Assembly: GCA_963765075.1 (NCBI GenBank)
Contig: CAVXVA010000003.1
Location: 894,729 to 958,728, forward strand
Length of the DNA stretch: 64,000 bases
Source: JAENVU01 sp963765075
GTDB lineage: Bacteria > Actinomycetota > Acidimicrobiia > IMCC26256 > JAENVU01
Reading direction: 5' to 3'
The position numbers and the translations under genes were made by a program. The notes under the pieces are model-generated. The model was not told the origin of the DNA and ran no database searches. It was given only the letters and a program-made list of their open reading frames with translations. Positions 24,748-33,600 of the stretch are shown here, one piece after another; positions within the stretch are counted from its first letter, which is position 1; each line of letters starts with the position of its first letter.

Positions 24748-27030
24748 TCAGACCGTGACGGCACCCATGATGCGCGGAATGGCCTCGCGGTAGGCCGTCG
24801 TCGCCTCGGCGAGCCCGACGGTGAAGGCGCCCTCGGCGACCAGCATGGCGCCGGTGGCGTGACCGATCACCGCGACCGGCAGATCGGCCGCCGTGGCTCG
24901 GGCGACGATCGCATCGACCGCATCGGGGCTGACCGAGAGCACGACCCGTGACGCCGACTCCGAGAAACACCCGACGCCATCGCCGATCGCCACCTCGAAC
25001 CCGACCGCACCGTTGATCGCCATCTCGGCGAGCGCGATCGCGAGCCCGCCTTCGGAACAGTCGTGGATCCCGTTGATCGCGCGGTCGACCACCAACGCCG
25101 CGAGCCATGGATGCAACCGCTGGGCGACGTCGAGATCCGCGGCGGGGGGCGGGCCGTGCCGCAAGCCATGCATGGTCGCCCACGCGGAGCCACCGAGTTC
25201 GGCCGCGGTCGTGCCGACGAGCACGATCGCGTCGCCGTCGAACAGCCGCGCGGGTGGCGGCGCGTCGTGGAGGTCGTCGATGAGGCCGATCACACCCACC
25301 ACGGGAGTCGGGTCGATGTCGGCACCGCGACTCTCGTTGTAGAAGCTCACGTTGCCGCCGATGACGGGCATTCCGAGCGCACGACACGCGTCGCTCATGC
25401 CGTCGACGACTTCGGAGAACTGCCACATGACCTCGGGGTGTTCCGGGTTGCCGAAGTTGAGACAATTGACGAGCGCCTTCGGCGTTCCACCGGCGCACGC
25501 GACGTTGCGCGCGGCTTCCATGACGATCAGCGCCGCACCGACACGCGGGTCGAGTGCGCAGTAGCGGGCCTTCCCGTCGACCGCGAGGGCGAGGGCACGC
25601 GGTGGTGCTTCTTGGAGGCGCAACACGCTCGCGTCACCGCCGGGACCGACGACGGTGTTGAGGAACAGTTGGTGGTCGTACTGGCGGTACACCCACGATG
25701 GGTCGGCGATGTTGGGCTCGGCCAGGAGCGCCAGCAGTTCCGGCCCGATGTCGGCACCGGTCGGGAACCGCTCGGCCAGCACCGCGGTCGGGTCGTCGGC
25801 CAGACGGGCATCGAAGTCGGCCGGCCGTTCGAGCGGGCGGTGGTACACGGGCCCGTCGCCGAGACTGCCGATCGGCACGTCGGCGATCGGTTCGCGATCG
25901 GACGACACCTCGGCCGGCTCGTCGCCGACCGGGGGTGCAGGGTTCGCGCCGGGAACCCCGATGGCATCGAAGAGGCCCTCGTAGACGCGGAACCGACCGG
26001 TGTCGGTGACACGGCCGATGACCGAGGAGCGGATCTCCCACCGGTCGCACAACGCGAGCACCTCGTCGAGGTTCTCGGGCGTGACGATGGCGAGCATCCG
26101 CTCCTGGCTCTCGGAGGTGAGCATCTCGACCGGGTTCATGCCCGGCTCGCGGTGCGGCGCGCGGGCAACGTCCACGTCCATTCCCGCGCCGGTCTTGGCC
26201 GCAGTCTCGGACGCCGCGCACGAGATCCCCGCGGCGCCGAGGTCTTGCACGCCGATCGCGAGGCCGGCGTCGAGCAGCGCGAGGCAGGCTTCGATGAGCT
26301 TCTTCTCTTCGAACGGGTCACCGACCTGGACTGCGGGTCGTTTGGCCTCGCTGCCGTCCTCGAAGCCCGCGCTGGCGAGCACACTCGCGCCGCCGATGCC
26401 GTCCCGGCCGGTCGAGGCGCCCAGCAGGACGGCCAGGTTGCCCACGCCTTCGGCGCGCGCGAGCACGAGCCGCTCGATGGGCAGCGTGCCGAGGCAGAAG
26501 ACGTTGACCAAGGGGTTGTCCCGGTAGCACTCGTCGAAGACGAGCTCGCCGCCCACCGTCGGCACGCCGACTGCGTTGCCGTACCCGCTGATACCGCTGA
26601 CGACGCCTTCGAAGAGGTAGCGGGTGCGGGCGTCGTCGAGGGGGCCGAAGCGGAGTGGGTCCATCACCGCGATCGGGCGGGCACCCATCGAGAAAATGTC
26701 GCGGATGATGCCACCCACACCGGTGGCCGCGCCTTGGTAGGGCTCGACCGCCGAGGGGTGGTTGTGACTCTCGATGCGGACCGCGACCGCGATGCCGTCA
26801 CCGACGTCGATCACCCCGGCGCCCTCGCCGGGGCCGACGAGCACCCACGGAGCCTCGGTGGGGAAGCGGCCGAGGTGGGGCCGGGACGACTTGTACGAGC
26901 AGTGCTCGGACCACATCACCGAGTACATCGCGAGTTCGAGGTGGGTGGGCTCCCGACCGAGTTCGTCGACGACCGCCGCGAGCTCGTCGTCGGTCATGCC
27001 CAGCTGTCGATGAAGAGGTTGCTCCGCCAC
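24748..27030 (-). CDS. purL: Phosphoribosylformylglycinamidine synthase, large subunit
   Basis: 760 aa, the size of the PurSQL-type large subunit. It makes FGAM from FGAR with ammonia passed from PurQ. MYSVMWSEHCSYKSSRPHL, ESHNHPSAVEPYQGAATGVGGIIRDI and SVMGARP-type segments (FSMGARPIAV) are present, as is GGNVSFYNES in the second half. The partner subunits purQ and purS are encoded 1.1-2 kb upstream on the same strand, across pyrE and a plus-strand gene. Confidence 0.96.
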   Translation of the reverse strand: MAEQPLHRQLGMTDDELAAVVDELGREPTHLELAMYSVMWSEHCSYKSSRPHLGRFPTEAPWVLVGPGEGAGVIDVGDGIAVAVRIESHNHPSAVEPYQGAATGVGGIIRDIFSMGARPIAVMDPLRFGPLDDARTRYLFEGVVSGISGYGNAVGVPTVGGELVFDECYRDNPLVNVFCLGTLPIERLVLARAEGVGNLAVLLGASTGRDGIGGASVLASAGFEDGSEAKRPAVQVGDPFEEKKLIEACLALLDAGLAIGVQDLGAAGISCAASETAAKTGAGMDVDVARAPHREPGMNPVEMLTSESQERMLAIVTPENLDEVLALCDRWEIRSSVIGRVTDTGRFRVYEGLFDAIGVPGANPAPPVGDEPAEVSSDREPIADVPIGSLGDGPVYHRPLERPADFDARLADDPTAVLAERFPTGADIGPELLALLAEPNIADPSWVYRQYDHQLFLNTVVGPGGDASVLRLQEAPPRALALAVDGKARYCALDPRVGAALIVMEAARNVACAGGTPKALVNCLNFGNPEHPEVMWQFSEVVDGMSDACRALGMPVIGGNVSFYNESRGADIDPTPVVGVIGLIDDLHDAPPPARLFDGDAIVLVGTTAAELGGSAWATMHGLRHGPPPAADLDVAQRLHPWLAALVVDRAINGIHDCSEGGLAIALAEMAINGAVGFEVAIGDGVGCFSESASRVVLSVSPDAVDAIVARATAADLPVAVIGHATGAMLVAEGAFTVGLAEATTAYREAIPRIMGAVTV

Positions 27031-27174
27031 CTTCGGAGCCTACCGACGACGGTCGCGCGGGCCGGGACCGTCACGCGCACCGCGATCGATCCGGAGAACG
27101 AGGTCCGACCCGATGACTCGTTATCATGAATGGCAACGGGCAGGATTCACTGAAACATCACCCAAGGAGCCCCG

Positions 27175-27582
27175 GTGCCCAAGAAGAACAGCCCGATGAG
27201 TAGTGACCACAAGAAGGCGTTGGCCGAGGGTCGGGAACTCGGCAAGAGCGTGCGGCAATACCTCGAAGCCCTCGACGAGAACAAGCCGAAGCGGGGCCGG
27301 AAGCGCACCGCCGATTCGATCAAGAAGCGGCTCGACACGATCGAGACATCGCTCGCGGAGGCGTCGGTGACGAAGCGCCTCGAGATGCTCCAAGAACGAC
27401 GTGATCTCACCGTCGAATTGGCGACGATGGGCACGAAGGTCGACCTGTCGGCACTCGAATCCGACTTCGTCAAAGTGGCCAAGAACTACGGCGAACGCAA
27501 GGGAATCACCTACGCCACCTGGCGGGAGTTCGGCGTCAGCGCCGAGACCCTCAAGAAGGCCGGAATCAGCCGCGGCGCCTGA
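27175..27582 (+). CDS. Conserved-looking basic coiled-coil protein, function unknown
   Basis: 135 aa from a GTG preceded by AAGGAG. No named family was recognised. The protein is Lys/Arg-rich with a likely coiled coil (DSIKKRLDTIETSLAEASVTKRLEMLQERRD, in part) and a C-terminal segment YATWREFGVSAETLKKAGI that resembles a short DNA- or RNA-binding helix pair. It is transcribed opposite to the purine genes on both sides. Codon use looks like the neighbours. Confidence 0.7.
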   Translation: MPKKNSPMSSDHKKALAEGRELGKSVRQYLEALDENKPKRGRKRTADSIKKRLDTIETSLAEASVTKRLEMLQERRDLTVELATMGTKVDLSALESDFVKVAKNYGERKGITYATWREFGVSAETLKKAGISRGA

Positions 27583-28143
27583 TCAGCTGCCGAACTCGTA
27601 CCCGAGATCGGGGGCGGTGAGCACCGGAACGTAGGGAATGCCCGCGCCCGCCAGGCGAGGACCGAGTTCGCCGCCACGATCGAGCAACAACGACACCGCC
27701 ACGATCGGGCAACCCATTTCCTCGACGCCGGGCAAGGATTCGAACAGCGCCTTGCCCGTCGTCGCGGTGTCTTCCACAATTAGCACCCGCTGACCCGGCT
27801 CCAACACGCCGGCAATCCGGCCGCCCGTGCCGTGATCTTTGGGTTCTTTCCTGATCGCGAACGAGGGCTTGCCCGTCACCATCGCCACTGCGAGTGCCAC
27901 CGGGATTGCGCCGACCACTGGCCCGCCCACCGCATCGAAATCGCCGGGCGAGATGCCCGATTCGTCGAGTGCATCAAGGATTGCGTCGCCGACGATCTGG
28001 AGACAATCGCCCCGGAAACTCACCTGGCGACCATCGAGATACCAATGGGAGATCCGGCCGCTATTGAGGGTGAACTCGCCTTCGCGGATGGCGTAGGTTC
28101 GCAGCGCGGTCGCCAGCGCTTCCTGAGATGGGCGGAGACTCAT
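27583..28143 (-). CDS. pyrE: Orotate phosphoribosyltransferase
   Basis: 186 aa. It joins orotate to PRPP to give OMP. FTLNSGRISHWYLDGR and the PRPP motif VLIVEDTATTGKAL are typical, with AIRKEPKDHGTGG as the flexible catalytic loop. A pyrimidine gene within a purine cluster, 15 bases after purQ; both pathways draw on PRPP. Confidence 0.88.
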   Translation of the reverse strand: MSLRPSQEALATALRTYAIREGEFTLNSGRISHWYLDGRQVSFRGDCLQIVGDAILDALDESGISPGDFDAVGGPVVGAIPVALAVAMVTGKPSFAIRKEPKDHGTGGRIAGVLEPGQRVLIVEDTATTGKALFESLPGVEEMGCPIVAVSLLLDRGGELGPRLAGAGIPYVPVLTAPDLGYEFGS

Positions 28144-28158
28144 CGTGACTCCTGTCGA

Positions 28159-28827
28159 TCAGGCGGAAACCGCGGCGCTGGCCAGCAATGATTGCACCAT
28201 CACCAGGCCATCCTCCGAGCCCAACAACGCGTCAGAGGCCCGCTCGGGGTGGGGCATGAGCCCGACCACGTTGCGCGCTTCGTTGCAGATTCCGGCGATG
28301 TCGTCGAGCGCGCCATTGGGGTTCTCGACGTACCGGACCACGACTCGGTCCTCCGCCCGAAGTGCCGCGAGCGTTTCCTGATCGCACACGTAGTTGCCTT
28401 CGAAATGATTGATCGGGACGCGCAAGATCTGCCCCACCGTCGCCTGATTGGTGAGCACCGTCGTGACGGTTTCGACCCTGAGCTCGACGGGCTGGCAGAG
28501 GAACTTCAACCCGGCGTTCTTCTGCAGTGCTCCCGGCAGGAGTCCGGCTTCGCACAGGACCTGGAAGCCATTGCAGATACCGACCACCGGCCCGCCCGCC
28601 GCGGCGTGAGCCGCGACGGCATCCATCACCGGGGAGAAGCGCGCGATCGCGCCGGCGCGCAGATAATCACCGTGCGCGAACCCGCCGGGGACGACGACCG
28701 CGTCGACTCCCTTGGTGGTCGCATCGGCATGGAAGAGCAGTTCCGCGTCGCCGCCGAGGCGTTCGATCACCCCGACCACGTCCAACTCGCAGTTGGTCCC
28801 GGGGAACTGGACGACGCCGACCCTCAC
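28159..28827 (-). CDS. purQ: Phosphoribosylformylglycinamidine synthase, glutaminase subunit
   Basis: 222 aa from the GTG at 28827, which overlaps the purS stop (GTGA). Class I glutamine amidotransferase: GICNGFQVLCEAGLLPGAL carries the nucleophile Cys, and GLMPHPERA gives the catalytic His. It feeds ammonia to PurL. Confidence 0.95.
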   Translation of the reverse strand: MRVGVVQFPGTNCELDVVGVIERLGGDAELLFHADATTKGVDAVVVPGGFAHGDYLRAGAIARFSPVMDAVAAHAAAGGPVVGICNGFQVLCEAGLLPGALQKNAGLKFLCQPVELRVETVTTVLTNQATVGQILRVPINHFEGNYVCDQETLAALRAEDRVVVRYVENPNGALDDIAGICNEARNVVGLMPHPERASDALLGSEDGLVMVQSLLASAAVSA

Positions 28828-29081
28828 GCGTGTTCGCTCAGCGAGATGTCGAAGGCCTCGATCACGGGGTTGGCCAGCAAGCGGTGACACATCTCGTCGA
28901 CCTGGGCGCGGGCCGCGGCCTCGGTGTCGGCATCGACGACGAGACGCACGGTCTTGCCCACCTTCACTTGGCTCACGTTCGTGTACCCGAGCGCAGGCAG
29001 GGCCCGACCGATCGTCGCGCCCTGGGGATCGAGGATCCCGGGGAGGTGGGTGATGTCAACGGTGGCGGTAAAGCGCGGCAT
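28824..29081 (-). CDS. purS: Phosphoribosylformylglycinamidine synthase, PurS subunit
   Basis: 85 aa from the ATG at 29081. RFTATVDITHLPGILDPQG and the later VKVGKTVRLVVDA, then LLANPVIEAF, are the PurS pattern. This small protein bridges PurQ and PurL. It overlaps purQ by four bases and follows purC by ten. Confidence 0.94.
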   Translation of the reverse strand: MPRFTATVDITHLPGILDPQGATIGRALPALGYTNVSQVKVGKTVRLVVDADTEAAARAQVDEMCHRLLANPVIEAFDISLSEHA

Positions 29082-29091
29082 CGGTTCGACC

Positions 29092-29988
29092 TTACCTGCC
29101 GAGGTCCGCATGCGGCGCTCCGTACCAGTCCGCGAAATCGCGGCCGGTGATCCGCTCGTACGCCTCGATATACCGAGCGCGCGTGCCCGCGATCACCGAC
29201 TCGGGGACCGGCGGTGCCGGCGCGGTGTGGTCCCAATCGAGGGTCAGGTAGTAGTCCCGCACGTACTGCTTGTCGAAGCTCGGCGGGGAGCCGCCGGGCG
29301 CGTAGGTATCGGCCGGCCAATAGCGAGACGAGTCGGGCGTCATGACCTCGTCGATCAGCAGGAGTTCCGCGTCGGTGGTGGTGCCGAACTCGAACTTCGT
29401 GTCGGCCAGGATGATCCCGCACGACGCCGCGTGTTCGGCGCCGCGTGCATACACCGCGAGCGCGGCATCCCGCAGCCGCCCGAAGGTCTCGTTCCCCACC
29501 AGATCGATCGCTTCGGCATCGGTCATCGGCAGGTCGTGACCGGTATCGGCCTTCGTGGTCGGGGTGAAGAGCGGTTCCGGCAACTGCTCGGCCTCGGCGA
29601 GGCCGGAGGGCATCGTCCGGCCCTGCACGGTGCCCCGGTCCTGATACTCCGCCCACGCGCCACCGAAGAGATACCCGCGCGCGATGCACTCCATCGGCAC
29701 CGGGTGGGTACGCCGCACCAACGTCGCCCGGCCGTCGGCATCGGGTCGCGCTCCGGCCGGGAAGTCGGCCGGATCCACCGAGAGCACGTGGTTCGGGAGG
29801 ATGTCGGCGGTGAGGTCGAACCAGAAACTCGACACCGCGGTGAGTACCCGGCCCTTGTCGGGGATGGTGTCGGGCAACACGACGTCGAACACCGAGACGC
29901 GATCCGACGCGACCATGAGCAACTGATCGTCGCCCGCGTCGTAGAGGTCCCGGACCTTCCCCGAATACAGGTGCGGCAACGCAATCAT
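29092..29988 (-). CDS. purC: SAICAR synthetase
   Basis: 298 aa. It condenses CAIR and aspartate. YSGKVRDLYDAGDDQLLMVASDR is the nucleotide-binding start, with RGYLFGGAWAEY, DTKFEFG and LIDEVMTPDSSRYWPAD downstream. Its ATG overlaps the stop of a 31-aa small ORF that in turn overlaps purB. Confidence 0.96.
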   Translation of the reverse strand: MIALPHLYSGKVRDLYDAGDDQLLMVASDRVSVFDVVLPDTIPDKGRVLTAVSSFWFDLTADILPNHVLSVDPADFPAGARPDADGRATLVRRTHPVPMECIARGYLFGGAWAEYQDRGTVQGRTMPSGLAEAEQLPEPLFTPTTKADTGHDLPMTDAEAIDLVGNETFGRLRDAALAVYARGAEHAASCGIILADTKFEFGTTTDAELLLIDEVMTPDSSRYWPADTYAPGGSPPSFDKQYVRDYYLTLDWDHTAPAPPVPESVIAGTRARYIEAYERITGRDFADWYGAPHADLGR

Positions 29989-30080
29989 TTCCGCTCACCG
30001 CCCTTCGGGCAGGGCCGCTCGGGCCCCACTCGACGAGGTGGACGGCGCTGCACCGGAGTCGACGCCTCGTTCACCTTCAT
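29985..30080 (-). CDS. 31-aa small ORF between purB and purC
   Basis: Starts with ATG in ATGA with the purB stop and ends with TGA in ATGA with the purC start, so it fills the gap exactly. The product is basic and proline-rich, with TPVQRR at 8-13 and RVGPERPCP at 17-25. A second ORF of the same length at 33505-33600 matches it at 15 of 31 positions without gaps. Four shared codons (T8, P9, R12, P23) differ only at synonymous positions, which argues for selection on protein. No known family is recognised. A shared RNA element is the alternative. It would be translated by coupling between purB and purC. Confidence 0.65.
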   Translation of the reverse strand: MKVNEASTPVQRRPPRRVGPERPCPKGGERK

Positions 30081-31381
30081 GCGGTGACACCATCCAGGAC
30101 GTCGAAGGTGCGGCCGATGTTGGCGACGGCCTTGCCGAGGTCGAAGGCCCCTTCGAGAGCTGCGGGCGAGATCGCGGCGACGACCTCGGGATCGTCTCTC
30201 AGCACGTCGATGAACGGGCGGCGTTCGTCCCAGGTCTTCATCGCGTTGCGTTGCACCATGCGGTACGCGTCGTCGCGTGATCGGCCCGCTTCGACCAGTG
30301 CGAGCAGCACCGGCTGGCTGAACACGAGCCCGTAACTGGCGTTGAGGTTCTCGATCATCCGCTCGGGGTACACGACCATCCCGTCGATGATCGAGCGCAT
30401 CTTGACCAACAAGTAGTAGGCGAGCAGACAGGAGTCGGGAAGGATGACGCGCTCCACCGAGCTGTGCGAGATGTCACGCTCGTGCCAGAGCGCGACATTC
30501 TCCATCCCCGCCATGAGGTCGGCACGCAGCACCCGGGCGAGGCCGCAGAGCTGCTCGCTCTTCACCGGGTTCCGCTTGTGCGGCATCGCGGACGAGCCCT
30601 TCTGCTTCCCGGCGCGGAACGGCTCTTCGACCTCACGGACTTCGGTGCGTTGGAGATGCCGGATCTCGAGCGCACACTGTTCGACCGTCGCGCCGACCGA
30701 CGCGCACGCGTACAGCAACTCGGCGTGGCGGTCCCGCGCCAGCACCTGGGTGGCCGGAACGGGCGTGAGCCCGAGCGCAGCGCACACGTGCTGCTCCACC
30801 GAGGGGTCGACGTTGGAATAGGTCCCGACCGCACCCGAGAGTTTCCCGACCGCCATGCCGGCCCGGGCGCGGCGCAACCGCTCCACATCGCGGCGGACTT
30901 GGAGAGCCCAGAGCGCGAGCTTGATCCCGAAAGTGGTGGGCTCGGCGTGGATGCCGTGGGTACGCCCGACCATCGGCGTGTCGCGGTACACGTGCGCCTT
31001 GGCCGTGATGGCCCGGTCGAGTGCTTCGGCCGCAGTGATGAGCAGATCCGCGGCTCGCGTGAGTTGCAGCGCGAGGGCGGTGTCGACGACGTCACTCGAT
31101 GTGAGGCCGTAGTGCACCCAGGCGCCTTCGGGCTGGCCCACCCGCTCCTGCACGATGTCGACGAACGCGGCGACGTCGTGCTCGGTGATCTTCTCCCGCT
31201 CGTCGATCGCCGCAACGTCGAAGCCGCCCCTGGCGCGCACCGCGGCGGCGGCCGCGGCGGGCACGACGCCGATCTCGGCCCACGCCTCCGTCGCGAGGAT
31301 CTCGACCTCGAGCCACGCACCGAAGCGCGCGTCATCGCTGAACAGTTCGGCCATCTCGGGCAGTGAATAGCGGGGTATCAC
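30077..31381 (-). CDS. purB: Adenylosuccinate lyase
   Basis: 434 aa from the GTG at 31381, which overlaps the vapC stop (GTGA). It cleaves SAICAR and adenylosuccinate. MIPRYSLPEMAELFSDDARFGAWLEVE begins the enzyme; TSSDVVDTALALQ, GRTHGIHAEP and the signature loop GSSAMPHKRNPVKSE are intact. Coupling to a toxin gene upstream is unusual. The small ORF to purC begins in its stop codon. Confidence 0.96.
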   Translation of the reverse strand: MIPRYSLPEMAELFSDDARFGAWLEVEILATEAWAEIGVVPAAAAAAVRARGGFDVAAIDEREKITEHDVAAFVDIVQERVGQPEGAWVHYGLTSSDVVDTALALQLTRAADLLITAAEALDRAITAKAHVYRDTPMVGRTHGIHAEPTTFGIKLALWALQVRRDVERLRRARAGMAVGKLSGAVGTYSNVDPSVEQHVCAALGLTPVPATQVLARDRHAELLYACASVGATVEQCALEIRHLQRTEVREVEEPFRAGKQKGSSAMPHKRNPVKSEQLCGLARVLRADLMAGMENVALWHERDISHSSVERVILPDSCLLAYYLLVKMRSIIDGMVVYPERMIENLNASYGLVFSQPVLLALVEAGRSRDDAYRMVQRNAMKTWDERRPFIDVLRDDPEVVAAISPAALEGAFDLGKAVANIGRTFDVLDGVTA

Positions 31382-31839
31382 GGTGTCTCCTGGTAGATCG
31401 GGGCCGGAATGACAGAGAACCCTTCGGCGGTGGCGGCGATGCCGAGCCTCCGGTCGAAGGTGGCGAAGGTGTCGCAGAACTCGAGCGACGCCCGTGCGGT
31501 GATCGCACTCGCCAGCTGGATGGCGTCGCCGGCGCGTAGCTCGTGGCGGGGGAGCAGCGCTGCGGCATGGGCCAACACCTCGGCACCGAGCGCGACCGTC
31601 GCGTAGCGGGGCACTTCATAGGTGCCGCCACGCACGTCGTGGCCGAAGGCGGCGACGAGCACACTGGCATCTTCGGGGGCCAGCTCGCCCATCCGTTGCT
31701 TGTGCCAGATCGCGGACGGGACTTCCACGACGCTGAGGTCCGAGACGACCAGACGCTCGTCGAGGTCGGACACCGCGGCGGCGCCCGCCTCGGGGACGTA
31801 GCGCTTGAGGATCGCGGACGTGTCGCAGAACGTGGTCAC
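31378..31839 (-). CDS. vapC: VapC-type PIN-domain toxin
   Basis: 153 aa. PIN-domain ribonuclease layout: CDTSAILKRYVPE (Asp6), VVEVPSA (Glu near 42), LRAGDAIQLASA (Asp near 105) and FATFDRRL (Asp near 126) supply the acidic metal site. These toxins cut RNA until held by VapB. It overlaps vapB by four bases upstream and purB by four bases downstream. Confidence 0.88.
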   Translation of the reverse strand: MTTFCDTSAILKRYVPEAGAAAVSDLDERLVVSDLSVVEVPSAIWHKQRMGELAPEDASVLVAAFGHDVRGGTYEVPRYATVALGAEVLAHAAALLPRHELRAGDAIQLASAITARASLEFCDTFATFDRRLGIAATAEGFSVIPAPIYQETP

Positions 31840-32135
31840 GAACCGCGATCCTCCGCCACGATGTCGGACAGAGGCTTGCCCACTGCGGCCCGTCGGCCGG
31901 CCTCGCGCACGAGTGCGGGATCCGGGCCGCGACCGGCGAGCGGGGTGTGCTCGGAGAGCAGGCCGGCGTGGCGAAGGCGCTCACGGATGCGCTCGATGTC
32001 CGAGCCCGACGCATCGGGATCGGTCGCGGCTCGGAACACGAGGTTCGCCCACTCATTCATGGACTTTCCCTCGTTCGCGGCGGTTCGCTTCACCCGTTCG
32101 ACCAGCGCATCATCGGCCCGAATCGTCAGCTGCAT
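31836..32135 (-). CDS. vapB: VapB-type ribbon-helix-helix antitoxin
   Basis: 99 aa. The N-terminal MQLTIRADDALVERVKRTAANEGKS is a ribbon-helix-helix DNA-binding fold (strand, then two helices with MNEWANLVFR). The C-terminal half would wrap the toxin. It should neutralise VapC and repress the operon. The next gene upstream on the strand is purD, 117 bases away across an inverted repeat. Confidence 0.82.
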   Translation of the reverse strand: MQLTIRADDALVERVKRTAANEGKSMNEWANLVFRAATDPDASGSDIERIRERLRHAGLLSEHTPLAGRGPDPALVREAGRRAAVGKPLSDIVAEDRGS

Positions 32136-32182
32136 GCATGAATGCTACCACTCCTGCCCCCACACCTCAACGCCCACCAGGC

Positions 32183-32236
32183 GCGACTTTTTGTCTGTAG
32201 GGGTGGGCCACGACCCACGCGCAGACAAAAGGTCGC
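32183..32236. promoter_or_regulatory. Long inverted repeat between purD and vapB
   Basis: Arms 32183-32197 and 32222-32236 are 15 bases with 14 pairs (GCGACTTTTTGTCTG against CAGACAAAAGGTCGC). A second nested repeat GTGGG/CCCAC lies inside. It could end purD transcription, serve as the VapB operator, or be a small mobile remnant. Position cannot decide between these. Confidence 0.55.
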
Positions 32237-32251
32237 GGCGGGGGACGGGGT

Positions 32252-33505
32252 TCAGGAGGTGGGGGTGGACGCGATGTCGGAGCGACGGAGGAGGCCGGGC
32301 CAGGAGATCAGGTCGGCGGCTTCGTAGGCCCTGGTGCGTGCGGCGGCAACATCCGCGCCCAGCGCCGTGACCGCCAGCACCCGGCCACCCGCGGTCACGA
32401 TGTCGTCACCGCGCCGAGCGGTGCCGGCGTGGAAGACCACGACGTCGTCGAGCGCGTTGGCGGCGTCGAGGCCGGAGATGACATCGCCGGTCCGCGGCTC
32501 CGCCGGGTAGTGCTCGGCGGCGAGCACGACGGTGACGCACGCGTTTTCGACGAACTCGATCGGGGTTTCCAACCGGCCCGTGGCAGCTTCGGCACAGTGC
32601 ACGGCGAGATCGCTGGCGAACCGGGGCACCACCACTTCACACTCGGGATCGCCGAACCGGACGTTGTACTCGATCACCTTCGGGCCCTGCGGGGTGAGCA
32701 TGAGACCCGCGTACAACACGCCGCGGTATTCGATGCCCTGGCGCGCGAGTGTGGCCAAGGTCGGTTGCACCGCGCGGTCCATGATCTCGTCGACGACTGC
32801 CGCGGTCGCGACCGGGACGGGCGAGTACGCCCCCATGCCGCCCGTGTTCGGTCCGGCATCGGCGTCGCCAACCCGCTTGAAGTCCTGGGCCGGGGCCAGG
32901 GGGACGCCGGTGGTCGACCCATCGCAGAACACGAGCAGTGAGAGTTCGGGGCCCGTGAGCCCTTCCTCGATCACAACAGTGCGACCCGCGTCGCCGAAGG
33001 CGCGACCGGCGAGGTATTCCCGCACGCCGTCGCGCGCCTCGGCCAACGACTCGGTGACCAACACGCCCTTGCCCGCAGCCAGACCGTCGGTCTTGACCAC
33101 GTACAGGCCGGGCAACGTCTCCAGGTAGGCGAGAGCGGCAGGCTCCTGCGCCGCAGTGAACGTGGCGTGCTGCGCGGTGGGAACCTCGGCATCGGCGAGG
33201 AGCTGTTTCATCCACGCCTTCGAACCCTCGAGTTGTGCCGCAGCGGCCGACGGACCGAACACGGCCAGGCCTCGGCCGCGCAACTCGTCGGCGAGGCCGT
33301 CGACCAGCGGCGCCTCGGGACCGATGACGGCGAGGTCGAACACTTCGAGGTTGGCCATGGCGTCGTCGAGATCCATGCACGGACCCACGTCGGCGATACC
33401 AGGATTGCCCGGGGCCACGACGACCCCGTCGACCACCGGGGAACGTGACAGACCCCACGCGAGCGCGTGTTCGCGCCCGCCACCTCCGACAACCAAGACC
33501 TGCAT
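32252..33505 (-). CDS. purD: Phosphoribosylamine-glycine ligase (GAR synthetase)
   Basis: 417 aa from the ATG at 33505; a TTG one codon earlier is less likely. ATP-grasp enzyme joining phosphoribosylamine and glycine. VLVVGGGGREHALAWGL, KTDGLAAGKGVLV, EEGLTGPELSLLVFCDG and EYNVRFGDPECE are signatures. Its start overlaps the stop of the second 31-aa small ORF (TGATG). Confidence 0.96.
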   Translation of the reverse strand: MQVLVVGGGGREHALAWGLSRSPVVDGVVVAPGNPGIADVGPCMDLDDAMANLEVFDLAVIGPEAPLVDGLADELRGRGLAVFGPSAAAAQLEGSKAWMKQLLADAEVPTAQHATFTAAQEPAALAYLETLPGLYVVKTDGLAAGKGVLVTESLAEARDGVREYLAGRAFGDAGRTVVIEEGLTGPELSLLVFCDGSTTGVPLAPAQDFKRVGDADAGPNTGGMGAYSPVPVATAAVVDEIMDRAVQPTLATLARQGIEYRGVLYAGLMLTPQGPKVIEYNVRFGDPECEVVVPRFASDLAVHCAEAATGRLETPIEFVENACVTVVLAAEHYPAEPRTGDVISGLDAANALDDVVVFHAGTARRGDDIVTAGGRVLAVTALGADVAAARTRAYEAADLISWPGLLRRSDIASTPTS

Positions 33506-33600
33506 CAATCCCGCTTTCGAGCCTGCGGCGCAGGCCGCTCGGGCCCCACTCGGTCAGCGCGACATCGGTACACAGGCGTGCAGACCTCGCTTCGGTTCAT
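33505..33600 (-). CDS. 31-aa small ORF between purA and purD
   Basis: Begins at ATG overlapping the purA stop (ATGA) and ends at TGA overlapping the purD start (TGATG). The product has TPVYR at 8-12 and RVGPERPAP at 17-25, aligned residue for residue with the ORF between purB and purC. Outside these blocks the two diverge, including two cysteines here (C7, C13). Its nucleotide core (GAGTGGGGCCCGAGCGGCC) is identical in both copies. A microprotein linked to purine synthesis or a coupled leader element are both possible; function unknown. Confidence 0.65.
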   Translation of the reverse strand: MNRSEVCTPVYRCRADRVGPERPAPQARKRD

